DNA from: an uncultured Planktomarina sp.
Lineage (GTDB): Bacteria; Pseudomonadota; Alphaproteobacteria; Rhodobacterales; Rhodobacteraceae
Assembly: GCA_905182325.1 (NCBI GenBank)
Contig: CAJJBD010000011.1
Location: forward strand, 1 to 47,386
DNA length: 47,386 nt
Direction: 5' to 3'
Below, one piece after another: positions 1 through 9,964 of this stretch. A program made the translations under genes and the position numbers. The notes beneath the pieces were generated by a model, which was not told the origin of the DNA, ran no database searches, and worked only from the letters and a program-made list of their open reading frames with translations. Every line of letters starts with the position of its first letter. The first letter of the stretch is position 1.

Positions 1-525
1 ATGATTAGCCATGGCTTTATCTCTGGCGCCTTATTTCTGTGCGTGGGTGTAATTTATGATAGGATGCATACTCGCGATATTGATGCGTATGGTGGGTTAA
101 TTAATAAAATGCCAAGCTACGCGCTAATATTCTTGTTCTTTACAATGGCCAATGTTGGACTTCCTGGCACATCAGGTTTTGTGGGAGAGTTTTTAACGCT
201 AATGGGAATATTCCAAGTAAACACTTGGGTTGCTTTATTTGCTACGTCTGGAGTAATTTTATCTGCGGCTTACGCGCTCTGGCTTTATCGTCGTGTAGTT
301 CTTGGGGACCTTATCAAGGAGAGCTTGAAGTCGATTACAGACATGCGGGGACGTGAGAAAGTAATATTTGTCCCACTAGTTGTAATGACCCTACTTTTAG
401 GTGTTTACCCTGCGCTTATTCTCGATGTAATTGGGCCTTCTGTTGCGACTTTGGTCGAAACTTATCACAGCGCTGTGGATGCTCATTTTAAAATGAGTGC
501 AGCCGCATCACCCGCATTTCAGTAA
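1..525 (+). CDS. nuoM: NADH-quinone oxidoreductase subunit M, C-terminal part (5' cut by window edge)
   Basis: This is the C-terminal 174 residues of the proton-pumping antiporter-like subunit of respiratory complex I in the inner membrane. The segment beginning [13 protein letters not shown], followed by [11 protein letters not shown], is typical of NuoM, and several hydrophobic helices follow. The reading frame is open at base 1, so the ATG there is probably an internal methionine; full NuoM is about 500 residues. The stop codon overlaps the AAGGAGA ribosome site of nuoN, so the two genes are co-transcribed. Identity is certain to the family level; only the start is missing. Confidence 0.93.
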   Translation: MISHGFISGALFLCVGVIYDRMHTRDIDAYGGLINKMPSYALIFLFFTMANVGLPGTSGFVGEFLTLMGIFQVNTWVALFATSGVILSAAYALWLYRRVVLGDLIKESLKSITDMRGREKVIFVPLVVMTLLLGVYPALILDVIGPSVATLVETYHSAVDAHFKMSAAASPAFQ

Positions 526-539
526 GGAGAGTTTTGAGC

Positions 540-1982
540 ATGATTTCAACTGACTTTTTTGTTCTCCTGCCAGAAATATTGATCTCGCTGTATGCAATGC
601 TTGCCTTGGTAGTTTTTGTCTATACAGGCAAGGATAAACATGCATCCCTTTCTATATGGCTGACTGGTGCAGTTTTTCTGATAGTGGCGGCTTTTGTTGG
701 CTTAAGCGATGCGCCAACCGCTACTGCATTCAATGAAATGTTTATAGATGACGCTTTTGCCCGTTTTGTGAAGGTTGTAATTTTACTTTCGGCTGCAGTC
801 GTACTCGTTATGGGCCAAGACTACGCTGCGAAACGGGACATGCTGAAATTTGAATACCCTTTATTGGTAGCGCTGTCGGTTGTTGGTATGATGGTTATGG
901 TTTCTGCAAGTAGCCTGATGACCCTTTACATGGGCTTAGAGTTGCAGTCACTCGCACTGTATGTGATCGCAGCTTTTCGTCGTGATAACGCAAAATCCAC
1001 TGAGGCTGGGTTAAAGTATTTTGTACTTGGCGCGTTATCCTCTGGTATCCTGCTATATGGCTCATCTTTGATCTACGGTTTTGCAGGAACTGTGAAATTT
1101 GCTGGTATTTTGGAGGCCACTGAAAGTGGTAATCTGTCTATGGGTCTTTTGCTAGGCCTTGTTCTTGTAATTTCTGGCCTGGCTTTTAAAGTTTCTGCAG
1201 CTCCGTTCCATATGTGGGCTCCAGATGTCTATGAAGGCGCACCAACTCCGGTCACGGCATTTTTTGCTACAGCTCCTAAAATGGCAGCGATGGGTCTTTT
1301 TGCCCGAGTTGTGCATGATGCATTTGGCGGGGTGGTTGATGAGTGGCAGCAAATAGTCGCGGTGTTGTCTGTTATATCAATGTTCTTGGGCGCTATCGCC
1401 GCTATTGGTCAAAAAGATATCAAACGCCTTATGGCTTATTCTTCTATCGCGCATATGGGATTTGCGTTAATGGGCTTGGCATCAGGCACCGCTTTTGGGG
1501 TGCAGGCCATGCTGATTTATATGACTATCTATGTGTCAATGAACATTGGTACATTTGCGTTCATTCTATCAATGGAACGAGACGGGGAACCAGTGACTGT
1601 CCTCTCATCACTAAATATGTATTCAAAACAAGAACCCCTTAAAGCCATTTGTTTTCTCGCACTAATGTTCTCTATGGCAGGTGTACCTCCATTAATTGGT
1701 TTTTTTGGAAAGTTTTATGTTCTACGAGCTGCTTATGAGGCAGGACTAGCATGGCTCGCAATTGCTGGGGTGGTTGCGTCTGTAATTGGAGCTTTCTACT
1801 ATATACGGATAGTATATTTGATGTATTTTGGTGAGGAGATAGAAAAGCTGGTTGGATCTGGCTCGCGCAGATTAACAGCTATTTTAGTTATTTCTGCGTC
1901 ACTTATGGTCCTAGGCACTTTTTTTAGCCTTTTTGGAATTGAGAGTTTAGCTTCAACGGCAGCGGGTTCGCTTGCAAATTAA
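540..1982 (+). CDS. nuoN: NADH-quinone oxidoreductase subunit N
   Basis: Membrane subunit N of complex I, a proton-translocating antiporter-like protein of about 480 residues with roughly 14 hydrophobic helices. It carries the family stretches [40 protein letters not shown] and [13 protein letters not shown]. An in-frame TTG lies six bases upstream at 534, but the AAGGAGA at 524-530 sits at a normal distance from the ATG at 540, so I chose the ATG. It follows nuoM, as in most bacterial nuo operons, and its 3' end overlaps birA by 11 bases. Confidence 0.96.
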   Translation: MISTDFFVLLPEILISLYAMLALVVFVYTGKDKHASLSIWLTGAVFLIVAAFVGLSDAPTATAFNEMFIDDAFARFVKVVILLSAAVVLVMGQDYAAKRDMLKFEYPLLVALSVVGMMVMVSASSLMTLYMGLELQSLALYVIAAFRRDNAKSTEAGLKYFVLGALSSGILLYGSSLIYGFAGTVKFAGILEATESGNLSMGLLLGLVLVISGLAFKVSAAPFHMWAPDVYEGAPTPVTAFFATAPKMAAMGLFARVVHDAFGGVVDEWQQIVAVLSVISMFLGAIAAIGQKDIKRLMAYSSIAHMGFALMGLASGTAFGVQAMLIYMTIYVSMNIGTFAFILSMERDGEPVTVLSSLNMYSKQEPLKAICFLALMFSMAGVPPLIGFFGKFYVLRAAYEAGLAWLAIAGVVASVIGAFYYIRIVYLMYFGEEIEKLVGSGSRRLTAILVISASLMVLGTFFSLFGIESLASTAAGSLAN

Positions 1983-2715
1983 ACTACCAATTGGAGTGAG
2001 TTTTACTGTTGTAGAACGTACCAGTTCTACAATGGATTTGGCTCGGTGCTATGATGGTAGCGCTGGTTTTCCTCATTGGATTTTGGCTAAAGTTCAAGAC
2101 CAGGCACGGGGTAGGCGGGGTAGATTATGGATTGGTAATAAGGAGAGCTTTGCAGCTACCTTGATTATGAAGCCAAAATGTACACCCTTAATTGCTTCGC
2201 AGTATTCTTTTGTTGCTGCCTGCGCATTGTTTAGGTCTCTTGGAAAATATGTAGATGTCACTCAATTAGCACAAAAATGGCCAAATGACGTGTTGCTCAA
2301 CGGTGGTAAAGTGGCTGGAATTCTACTTGAATCCTCTGGCACGGGACATAGTGTTGATCGGCTTTCTATTGGTGTTGGCGTCAATTTAGGATCTGCACCA
2401 AAAAATGTTAAGAAAGCGAACTTCGTACCGGTTGGGCTCAGTGACGTTATTGGAAAATCTATTAGGCCTGAAGAATTTTTGGAGAATTTAGCATATAACT
2501 TTAATTTATCTGAACAAAATTTCAAAAAATACGGTTTTGTAAAAATTTGTGAGGAATGGACAGGTCAGGCTTGCCGTCTGGGTGAGGTGATAACAGCACA
2601 TACGGGTAAAGAGGAATACCAGGGCCAATTTGAGGGTATAGATGCTAACGGAAACCTTGTGCTGTTGACGTCAAGCGGTAAGCGGGTCATACCGTCTGCT
2701 GACGTATGTTTTTAA
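1972..2715 (+). CDS. birA: Biotin--[acetyl-CoA-carboxylase] ligase
   Basis: Attaches biotin to the carrier protein of acetyl-CoA carboxylase and other biotin enzymes via biotinyl-AMP. At 247 residues it has only the catalytic and C-terminal domains, with no N-terminal helix-turn-helix, so it is a class I ligase and not a repressor. The adenylate-binding loop ARGRRGRLW (about 45-53) and [19 protein letters not shown] (about 102-120, catalytic-site lysine near 113) are clear. The start is a TTG inside the end of nuoN, which implies translational coupling. Its place between nuoN and coaX is the usual alphaproteobacterial arrangement. Confidence 0.92.
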   Translation: MQIKLPIGVSFTVVERTSSTMDLARCYDGSAGFPHWILAKVQDQARGRRGRLWIGNKESFAATLIMKPKCTPLIASQYSFVAACALFRSLGKYVDVTQLAQKWPNDVLLNGGKVAGILLESSGTGHSVDRLSIGVGVNLGSAPKNVKKANFVPVGLSDVIGKSIRPEEFLENLAYNFNLSEQNFKKYGFVKICEEWTGQACRLGEVITAHTGKEEYQGQFEGIDANGNLVLLTSSGKRVIPSADVCF

Positions 2716-2725
2716 GGCTTATCTG

Positions 2726-3496
2726 ATGTTGCTTGCAGTTGATTGTGGAAATACGAATACTGTTTTTTCCATTTGGGATGGAGCTAAATTTGTTTCAAAT
2801 TGGCGGATTGCCACATCGCATAAGCGTACAGCGGATCAATACTACGTTTGGCTTACAACATTATTAAAATTAGGTGGTATTGAAAACGACATTGAAGAAA
2901 TGGTGATATCATCAACAGTGCCTCGAGTTGTATTTAATCTCAGGGTCTTGGGGGACAAATACTTCCATACACGGCCTTTGGTAGTTGGTCGATCTGATTG
3001 CAAGCTCCCAGTTTCAGTGCGTGTTGATGAGGGGACTGCTGTAGGGTCTGATCGTTTAGTAAACACAGTTGCGGGTTTCAACCTGTTTGGTGGCGATTTA
3101 ATAATTGTAGATTTTGGAACTGCAACCACTTTCGATGTGGTTGATACTGACGGGGCTTACATCGGTGGGGTGATTGCGCCTGGGGTTAACTTAAGCCTTG
3201 AGGCATTGCATAAAGACGCTGCAGCTCTCCCTCACGTAGACATATCAAAGCCACAGAATGTTATAGGTACAAATACCGTGGCATGTTTGCAGTCTGGCGT
3301 GTTCTGGGGTTACGTGGGCCTTGTACGTGAGATTTGTGACAGAATAAAATCCGAACGAGGTCGACCCATGAAAGTTATTTCGACGGGTGGATTGGCGCCA
3401 TTGTTTCAACAGTCAGTGCGCTTATTTGACCAGTTTGAAGAAGATCTAACGATGCACGGCTTGATAGTAATTCATCAGTTCAATAAGGAAAGTTAA
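2726..3496 (+). CDS. coaX: Type III pantothenate kinase
   Basis: Catalyses the first step of coenzyme A synthesis, phosphorylating pantothenate. It belongs to the ASKHA fold. The phosphate-binding motif DCGNTNTVFSIW (D6), the GSDRLVNTVAG segment and the second phosphate motif DFGTATTFDVV are all present. The length of 256 residues is normal for CoaX. It starts ten bases after birA and its stop overlaps the next ATG in a TAATG arrangement, so it is part of one operon with birA and rnj. Confidence 0.94.
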   Translation: MLLAVDCGNTNTVFSIWDGAKFVSNWRIATSHKRTADQYYVWLTTLLKLGGIENDIEEMVISSTVPRVVFNLRVLGDKYFHTRPLVVGRSDCKLPVSVRVDEGTAVGSDRLVNTVAGFNLFGGDLIIVDFGTATTFDVVDTDGAYIGGVIAPGVNLSLEALHKDAAALPHVDISKPQNVIGTNTVACLQSGVFWGYVGLVREICDRIKSERGRPMKVISTGGLAPLFQQSVRLFDQFEEDLTMHGLIVIHQFNKES

Positions 3497-5163
3497 TGAG
3501 CCAAAATCGATTAATTTATCTACCTCTTGGTGGCGCTGGAGAGGTAGGGATGAACTGCTATGTCTATGGATATGGTCCGCGTGATAAAGAGAGACTGATC
3601 ATAGTGGATCTAGGTGTGACGTTTCCTGATATGGACGGCTCGCCTGGTGTGGATTTGATTATTCCAGATATTACATGGCTGGAAGCCCGAAAAGACCTTA
3701 TTGATGCAGTTTTTATAACCCATGGTCATGAAGATCACGTAGGCGCGGTAGGTCATACCTTCAAACAACTAGGCGCACCTCCTATATATGCTAGAGCATT
3801 TACGGCAAACATAGCGCGGCGAAAACTTGAGGAGCATGGAGTTCCTACAGATGCGTTGGCGATAGTAGCGCCTTGGCCAGATAGGGTTGAAATTGGGCCC
3901 TTTAAAGTTGGGTTTTTACCGATAAGCCATTCAATTCCTGAGAGCTCTGGTCTTTGTATTGACACACCGGCTGGTCGTATTGTCCATACTGGTGATTTTA
4001 AGCTGGATGAAACTCCTCTTGTGGGGGAACCTTGGGATCCAGTGCTTTGGGCTGAAATTGCAAAACCTGGTGTGAAAGCTTTAATTTGTGATAGTACAAA
4101 TGTTTTTTCCATGAATAGTGGTCGCTCTGAGTCCACACTAGGCGATAATATTACCGCATTGGTTGCCTCTGCAGATCAAATGGTCATAGCTACAACGTTT
4201 GCAAGCAATGTTGCCCGGGTAAAAACCTTGGCTAATGCTGGTCGTAGGGCAGGCCGCTCAATTTGTTTAATGGGACGTGCGATGAATAAGATGATAGAAG
4301 CATCTTTGGAAACGGGAGTTTTGATTGATTTTCCACCAATAATAAGTCCAGAAGATGCTCTAGACGTTCCCCGTGGTAACTTAATGCTTCTAGTTACTGG
4401 CAGTCAGGGGGAACGCCGTGCGGCATCGGCACAGTTGGCTAACGGAAAATATCGAGGGCATAAGTTGAAGGATGGGGACCTGTTTTTATTTTCCTCGAAA
4501 ACAATCCCAGGAAATGAACGTGGTGTAATTAAAGTTATTAACCAGCTTTCAGAAATTGGCGTTGACGTTGTCGATGATGACAGTGGCACCTATCACGTAT
4601 CTGGTCATGCAAATCGACCAGATTTGGAGGCAATGCATAATTTAATTAAACCCCAAATCTTGATACCTATGCATGGAGAACATAGGCATTTAAGAGCCCA
4701 TTCTAAGCTTGGTACCGATAAAGGTGTAGCGTCTGTGGTGGCTATAAATGGTACCGTTGTTAATCTTTCTGGTAATGCGCCAACAATTGATGGATTTGTG
4801 GAAACTGGTAGGACTTATATTGATGGTACTGTTCAAGTTGGTGCTTTAGATGGGGTCGTCCGTGATCGTATTAGGATGGCCTTAAATGGGCATATTGTAA
4901 TTACTATTATTTTGGATGATGAAGGTCCTCTTGGGGAACCTTGGTGTGAAATTAAAGGCCTCGCAAAGACAGGCGATAGCAGGGTAGGATTTACTGAGGT
5001 TCTTGAAGAGGACCTTAATCAGTTTTTAATGCGTGCTGGCAGTAAAACTTTACGCGATGACAAAAAACTTGAGGTTGAATTGCGACGCATTGCACGCCAC
5101 ACGGCCCAATCTGAAATAGGAAAAAAGCCTGAAGTAACAATAGTGATTAGCCGTTTGGCTTAG
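3496..5163 (+). CDS. rnj: Ribonuclease J
   Basis: A metallo-beta-lactamase/beta-CASP nuclease with 5'-exonuclease and endonuclease activity on RNA, used in rRNA maturation and mRNA decay. The zinc-binding motif HGHEDH lies at residues 76-81, a second histidine motif at HTGDFKLD, and the beta-CASP region contains GSQGE and HVSGHA followed by PMHGEHRHL. The length of 555 residues is typical. Its start codon overlaps the coaX stop by one base, so translation is probably coupled. RNase J after coaX is a familiar alphaproteobacterial order. Confidence 0.94.
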   Translation: MSQNRLIYLPLGGAGEVGMNCYVYGYGPRDKERLIIVDLGVTFPDMDGSPGVDLIIPDITWLEARKDLIDAVFITHGHEDHVGAVGHTFKQLGAPPIYARAFTANIARRKLEEHGVPTDALAIVAPWPDRVEIGPFKVGFLPISHSIPESSGLCIDTPAGRIVHTGDFKLDETPLVGEPWDPVLWAEIAKPGVKALICDSTNVFSMNSGRSESTLGDNITALVASADQMVIATTFASNVARVKTLANAGRRAGRSICLMGRAMNKMIEASLETGVLIDFPPIISPEDALDVPRGNLMLLVTGSQGERRAASAQLANGKYRGHKLKDGDLFLFSSKTIPGNERGVIKVINQLSEIGVDVVDDDSGTYHVSGHANRPDLEAMHNLIKPQILIPMHGEHRHLRAHSKLGTDKGVASVVAINGTVVNLSGNAPTIDGFVETGRTYIDGTVQVGALDGVVRDRIRMALNGHIVITIILDDEGPLGEPWCEIKGLAKTGDSRVGFTEVLEEDLNQFLMRAGSKTLRDDKKLEVELRRIARHTAQSEIGKKPEVTIVISRLA

Positions 5164-5227
5164 GCACTCTTTTGTGAAACTATTCATTTAAAAAGTAAAA
5201 TTTAAGTTTTTATATTAGACATATTGT

Positions 5228-5236
5228 TGTGGATAA
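5228..5236 (-). promoter_or_regulatory. Perfect DnaA box in the rnj / DEAD-box gene gap
   Basis: The plus strand reads TGTGGATAA, the complement of the consensus DnaA box TTATCCACA. It lies in a 231-base A+T-rich gap between two convergent genes, where a promoter is not expected. A single nine-base match can occur by chance; no second box is visible nearby. Apart from this site I see no recognisable element in 5164-5394, and no convincing terminator for either gene. Confidence 0.3.
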
Positions 5237-5394
5237 CAGTTTTAAAAGTCTGTGAACCGAAAATTTCATAGATTATGTTACCAAAAAGATAAATCGAAAC
5301 TGTAAGCAAACTCAATTTTATAAATGTAACAAATTAATGCGGACTGGACTGCTGAATTTACAGAAGTTTAAAAATTTTAAATACTTTTTTTAAT

Positions 5395-6975
5395 TTAAAG
5401 GGTATCTATATCCTGTTTATCAGGCATTTCATCATTAATGGCTCCATTGTCTGCTGACATTTTATTTAGGTTAGGTTTTTCCAACTCGTTTAATGGTGCA
5501 TCTGACTTTTCATCAACAGACGGGGTCTTGCCCTCTGCGACCATCCGTTCGACAAAGCTTTGAGAAATAAAATTTGGTAACCCTTCATCCAATGTGGTTG
5601 CTACTTTAATTTTGTTGCGACCTTTAACTTGGTTGTTTTGTTTGGGTTCTACACTTTGATTAGGCTTTTGTTCAATTTTTGTTGTTTCTACATTTGTTGC
5701 GACCGGTGAATTTGGTTCTAACTCTGCCTCTGCTTCTGCCTTTGTTCTGGCTCTGCCGCCACCTCTTATGTTTTTTGGCGTTGGTTTATCTTTTAAATTT
5801 TTGTTAGGTGCAATGTCCTCGTTGCTAGCCATTCTGTGTTTCATGCGGGGAATTTCCGTTTTAACTAAACGTTCAATATCTACAAAGTTTTTTTCATCTT
5901 TGTTTACACAGATCATCATCGCAGTGCCTGATTTTCCCGCACGTCCAGTACGGCCAATACGGTGCACGTAATCTTCAGCGTGACTTGGCACGTCGTAGTT
6001 AAACACATGACTTACGTTGGGAACGTCAAGGCCGCGCGCAGCGACATCTGAGGCCACCAAAAACCTTAAAGTCCCAGATCGGAATCTATCAAGTGTTTCC
6101 ATACGTTTGGATTGCTCCAAATCGCCATGTATTGGAGCTGCGTCCAAACCGTATTTTTTCATAGACTTTGCTACGACATCAACGTCAGTCTTTCTATTGC
6201 AAAAGATTATAGCATTGGTACACTTTTCCGCTTCATCTTCGATCATGCTTCGTAATAATTTTCGTTTCTCTGTTCCTTCTAAGGCTTTTTTGCTCGCCTT
6301 GAACATTAGTACGGATTGGGTGATTGTCTCAGAGGTAGAGGCTGCTCGTGCTACTTCAATCTTTGCTGGGCCTGAGAGAAAAGTACTTGTAATACGTTCT
6401 ATTTCTGGCGCCATTGTGGCGCTGAAGAATAGAGTTTGCCTTGTGAAAGGCGTAAGGTTAAAAATTCGTTCAATATCTGGTATAAAACCCATATCTAACA
6501 TTCGATCAGCTTCGTCCACGACCATTATTTGAACGCCAGTTAATAAAAGCTTTCCACGTTCGAAGTGATCTAGCAGACGCCCTGGTGTTGCTATTAGGAC
6601 ATCGACGCCTCTATCTATCAATTTATCTTGTTCTTTAAAACTTACGCCACCAATCAATAAAGCTTTGGTGAGCTTGCTATATTTAGTATAAGTGTCAAAG
6701 TTTTCGGCAACCTGGGCAGCTAGCTCTCGAGTGGGGCAGAGCACTAGACTGCGCGGCATTCGCGCCCGTGCCCGCCCGCGGTCTAAAAGTGTTATCATTG
6801 GAAGTGTGAAACTAGCGGTTTTACCAGTACCAGTCTGGGCTATACCTAGAACGTCTTTACCTTCTAAAGCCGGCGGAATAGCACCGGCCTGAATTGGAGT
6901 TGGATTTTCATATCCTGCGTCTGAAATTGCTTTTAAAACTTTTGTTCCCAAATTTAGGTCGGTAAATTTTATCAT
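5395..6975 (-). CDS. rhlE: DEAD-box ATP-dependent RNA helicase, RhlE type
   Basis: An RNA-unwinding ATPase probably acting in ribosome assembly or RNA decay. All superfamily 2 motifs are visible: Q motif PTPIQ, motif I AQTGTGKT (46-53), PTRELA, TPGR, DEAD (154-157), SAT (185-187) and HRIGRTGRAG (338-347). The start FTDLNL with GYENPTPIQ fits the RhlE branch. Residues from about 380 to 526 form a charged, glutamine- and asparagine-rich tail without a recognised fold, probably a disordered RNA-binding extension. It is transcribed in the same direction as prfC but lies 211 bases downstream of it. The family is certain; the subfamily name is likely. Confidence 0.9.
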   Translation of the reverse strand: MIKFTDLNLGTKVLKAISDAGYENPTPIQAGAIPPALEGKDVLGIAQTGTGKTASFTLPMITLLDRGRARARMPRSLVLCPTRELAAQVAENFDTYTKYSKLTKALLIGGVSFKEQDKLIDRGVDVLIATPGRLLDHFERGKLLLTGVQIMVVDEADRMLDMGFIPDIERIFNLTPFTRQTLFFSATMAPEIERITSTFLSGPAKIEVARAASTSETITQSVLMFKASKKALEGTEKRKLLRSMIEDEAEKCTNAIIFCNRKTDVDVVAKSMKKYGLDAAPIHGDLEQSKRMETLDRFRSGTLRFLVASDVAARGLDVPNVSHVFNYDVPSHAEDYVHRIGRTGRAGKSGTAMMICVNKDEKNFVDIERLVKTEIPRMKHRMASNEDIAPNKNLKDKPTPKNIRGGGRARTKAEAEAELEPNSPVATNVETTKIEQKPNQSVEPKQNNQVKGRNKIKVATTLDEGLPNFISQSFVERMVAEGKTPSVDEKSDAPLNELEKPNLNKMSADNGAINDEMPDKQDIDTL

Positions 6976-7186
6976 GTACGTCCAATAAGATGCGCCGCAG
7001 ATTTATGATTGTAGCGGCATGTGTTGGACCATTTTCTACCGAGTCCACTGGTGTTGTTCATATATCAACGCAGTCCGTATAGGTCCTAATAACGATTAGG
7101 TCAAACACGCACATAAATCGTGCAGTGGATCTTAGTATTAGAAGCGTTTGATAAGTTTTCAATTTGTTTATTGTGTTTGCAAAAAG

Positions 7187-8785
7187 CTAATGCATCATTT
7201 CTTTTGTCTCTGTGAGCGTTACTTCAGGATAGTCCCTTGCAATTCGATCTATATCCCACTGCAGCCTTGTCAAAAATACAATATCACCATCATTGTCTGT
7301 TGCCATATGTAGCTTATTTTTGTCAGTAAGATCGTCAATGCCTGCCTTAGTTCCTGACACCCAACGTGCTGATTTAAATTGGCTCGCTTCCAGCCGTATT
7401 GGTAATCCGTATTCTAGTTCTATTCGGCTTGCCAGAACTTCGAATTGAAGTTCCCCCACTACACCTACGATGTAACCAGAGCCAATCATTGGCTTAAACA
7501 CTTTAGCTGCGCCCTCTTCAGCAAATTGCATCAGGGCTTTTTCGAGGTGTTTAGCTTTTAGTGGATCACCTGCACGCACGTTTTGTAGAAGTTCAGGAGC
7601 AAAGCTTGGAATACCGGTTACGTTAAGAATTTCACCTTCTGTGAGAGTATCCCCAATTCGTAATTGGCCATGATTGGGAATTCCAATAATGTCACCAGCC
7701 CAGGCTTCCTCTGCAAGCTCTCTATCGGCAGCCAGAAATAATACTGGATTCGAAATTGCCATAATTTTTTTACTTCTTACATGTAAAAGTTTTGCACCAC
7801 GTTTGAAATGACCGGACGCGACCCTCAGAAAGGCCACGCGGTCTCGATGTTTTGGATCCATATTTGCCTGCACTTTAAATACAAACCCAGTAACTTTCTT
7901 TTCATTTGGTGATATTTTCCTAGGCTCGGCTTGCTGCGGTTGCGGTTCAGGTCCAAAATTGACAATTCCTTGCATAAGTTCCTGAACACCTAATGAGTTT
8001 ATTGCTGAGCCAAACCAAATAGGGGTCATAGTCCCGTCCAATAACGCTTGCTGATTAAGTTTAGGCAGCAACTCGCGAGCCATTTCAATTTCTTCTAAAA
8101 ATACCTTTAAAAGAAGTGACGGAATATGTTTTTTTAAAGCAGGATCTGTCAGTCCATTTATGGCTATTGATGCCGATACTTTATTTCTATCAGCGCGATC
8201 CATTAACTCAAGCCGATCCCTTAGAATGTCATATGTACCTATGAACTCTCTTCCGCGGCCAATGGGCCAAGCCGCTGGTGTTACATCAATTGCTAAACTT
8301 TCCTGAATTTCGTCAATGATATCAAATGTGTCTCTACTTTCTCTATCCATTTTGTTGCAAAACGTTAGAATGGGTAACTCACGCATTCGACAAACTTCAA
8401 ATAGTTTTTGAGTTTGGCTTTCGATACCTTTCGCTCCATCTATTACCATAATAGCTGCATCGACTGCCGTAAGTGTACGATAAGTGTCTTCTGAGAAATC
8501 TGAGTGACCCGGCGTATCGACTAAGTTGAAACGGTAGTTTTTATAGTCAAAAGACATTGCGGAGGCTGATACTGAGATCCCCCGTTCTTGCTCCATTTTC
8601 ATGAAATCAGATCTTGTTCGTCGTGACTCTCCCTTGGCGCGCACTTGCCCTGCCATTTGAATAGCACCGCCATAAAGAAGGAATTTTTCTGTTAAAGTAG
8701 TTTTGCCAGCATCCGGGTGACTGATGATCGCAAAAGTTCGCCTGCGCGCAATTTCTGGGGGAAGATTGGAGTGGTTGTCTGACAT
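7187..8785 (-). CDS. prfC: Peptide chain release factor 3
   Basis: A translational GTPase that recycles release factors 1 and 2 from the ribosome after termination. G1 is SHPDAGKTT, the switch region is GISVSAS, followed by DTPGHSDFSEDT and NKMD, and then the RF3-specific middle and C-terminal domains. A GTG at 8812 would add nine residues, but family members begin close to the MSDN...LPPEI segment, so I use the ATG at 8785, giving 532 residues. No strong ribosome-binding site is visible for either start. Confidence 0.94.
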   Translation of the reverse strand: MSDNHSNLPPEIARRRTFAIISHPDAGKTTLTEKFLLYGGAIQMAGQVRAKGESRRTRSDFMKMEQERGISVSASAMSFDYKNYRFNLVDTPGHSDFSEDTYRTLTAVDAAIMVIDGAKGIESQTQKLFEVCRMRELPILTFCNKMDRESRDTFDIIDEIQESLAIDVTPAAWPIGRGREFIGTYDILRDRLELMDRADRNKVSASIAINGLTDPALKKHIPSLLLKVFLEEIEMARELLPKLNQQALLDGTMTPIWFGSAINSLGVQELMQGIVNFGPEPQPQQAEPRKISPNEKKVTGFVFKVQANMDPKHRDRVAFLRVASGHFKRGAKLLHVRSKKIMAISNPVLFLAADRELAEEAWAGDIIGIPNHGQLRIGDTLTEGEILNVTGIPSFAPELLQNVRAGDPLKAKHLEKALMQFAEEGAAKVFKPMIGSGYIVGVVGELQFEVLASRIELEYGLPIRLEASQFKSARWVSGTKAGIDDLTDKNKLHMATDNDGDIVFLTRLQWDIDRIARDYPEVTLTETKEMMH

Positions 8786-8873
8786 GTGCTGCGTATAGGC
8801 AAAGAGCCTCACATTAGCAACAAATCTGATAAATGATCTGCCTTTATCTCTATGAATATAAGTATCTCTAGAA

Positions 8874-8902
8874 TTGACAGAACATTACTCTAGGCTTGTG
8901 AT
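8874..8902 (+). promoter_or_regulatory. Candidate promoter for the SDR gene
   Basis: A consensus -35 box TTGACA (8874-8879) is followed after 17 bases by TGTGAT (8897-8902), which matches the -10 consensus at four positions; overlapping A+T-rich hexamers are also possible. It lies in the divergent gap between prfC and the SDR gene and points toward the latter. The AGGGAG ribosome site at 8941-8946 follows at a sensible distance. Confidence 0.35.
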
Positions 8903-8955
8903 ATTATTGATTTACTGTTGAATTTTTTTTAAAAAACAAAAGGGAGCCTAATTAG

Positions 8956-9735
8956 ATGGACATGGGTATTTATGGAAAAATAGCGCTGGTTTGTGGCTCG
9001 TCGAAAGGCTTGGGACGTGGCTGCGCTGAAGCTTTAGCAGCAGAGGGCGTTAATTTAGTTATAAATGCTCGTACTACATTAGAATTGGAAAAAACTGCTA
9101 AAATAATTCGGGAAACCTACGCTGTTGAAGTCAAAACTATTGCTTGTGACGTGACTACAATCGAAGGGCAGAGTGAGATTTTAAATACCATTGGCAAGGT
9201 AGACATTTTGGTTACTAACGCGGGTGGCCCACCGCCTGGCACATGGCAAGATTGGGGCCGAGAAGATTTCTTGAGTGCGCTTGAAGCAAATATGCTTGCG
9301 CCAATCACGCTTATGAAGGCTTACCTTCCCAGTATGATGGATCAGAAGTGGGGACGAATAGTAAACATCACTAGTCAGTCAGTGAAAGCCCCACTTGCTA
9401 ATTTAGGCCTTTCTAATGCGGCACGCACAGGGCTTACAGGTTATGTAGCGGGAACTGCTCGGCAAGTTGCGCCCGAAGGGGTCACAATAAATAATTTATT
9501 GCCGGGAGTGCACGATACAGATCGAATTGTTTCAATAGACAAAAGTGTGATGAAAATTGAAGGTATAAGCATGGATGAGGTAAAAGCTCGGCGTGAGTTA
9601 AGTATACCTGTGGGACGTTATGGGACCAGAGATGAATTTGGAGCCGCTTGTGCGTTTTTATGTTCGCAATATGCAGGGTTCATTGTGGGGCAAAACATTT
9701 TATTAGACGGAGGAGCAGTTAACTCCACGATTTGA
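8956..9735 (+). CDS. SDR-family protein with non-canonical active site (FabG-like)
   Basis: A 259-residue Rossmann-fold protein of the short-chain dehydrogenase family. The nucleotide-binding loop CGSSKGLG (13-20) and the NAGG motif (88-91) are intact, and it aligns along its length with 3-oxoacyl-ACP reductases. Ungapped alignment of the catalytic region with E. coli FabG keeps the serine (S140) but puts S153 at the catalytic tyrosine and R157 at the catalytic lysine (segment LSNAARTGL). A standard hydride-transfer mechanism is therefore doubtful. Some SDR proteins with LSN..R in this position exist, so it may belong to an atypical subgroup. The substrate is unknown. An AGGGAG site nine bases upstream supports the start. 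Confidence 0.85.
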   Translation: MDMGIYGKIALVCGSSKGLGRGCAEALAAEGVNLVINARTTLELEKTAKIIRETYAVEVKTIACDVTTIEGQSEILNTIGKVDILVTNAGGPPPGTWQDWGREDFLSALEANMLAPITLMKAYLPSMMDQKWGRIVNITSQSVKAPLANLGLSNAARTGLTGYVAGTARQVAPEGVTINNLLPGVHDTDRIVSIDKSVMKIEGISMDEVKARRELSIPVGRYGTRDEFGAACAFLCSQYAGFIVGQNILLDGGAVNSTI

Positions 9736-9867
9736 GTTGATTAAATAGAGCAGTTATGCTGTTGATTTATTTTAATATAATTCAAAAAAATCTAGTTTTG
9801 ATGTGATTTTTAATCTTATTCAGACCATTTTTAATGTTGCAAGAACTTAACATCTCTTAATGAAGAA

Positions 9868-9896
9868 TTATTTCAATAATATTGTAATTGAAATAA
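9868..9896. repeat. Perfect 10-bp inverted repeat, 9-base loop
   Basis: Arms TTATTTCAAT (9868-9877) and ATTGAAATAA (9887-9896) are exact complements around a nine-base loop. It lies about 130 bases after the SDR stop in a 289-base A+T-rich gap. No T-run follows, so it is not a standard intrinsic terminator; it could be an operator or a weak RNA hairpin. Confidence 0.5.
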
Positions 9897-9964
9897 ATTA
9901 GTTGTGGGAAATACAGGCTGTGGTAGATTTCACTTTAAAATCTTTGCGTAGTTGTCACTTGTTG

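Noticed and set aside
6017-6532. 171-codon frame antisense to the DEAD-box helicase
   Set aside because: The opposite strand encodes unmistakable helicase motifs over the same bases.
7050-7130. Short dyads (CCTAAT/ATTAGG, GCAC/GTGC) between prfC and the helicase gene
   Set aside because: Stems too short and no T-run; not convincing as terminator or operator.
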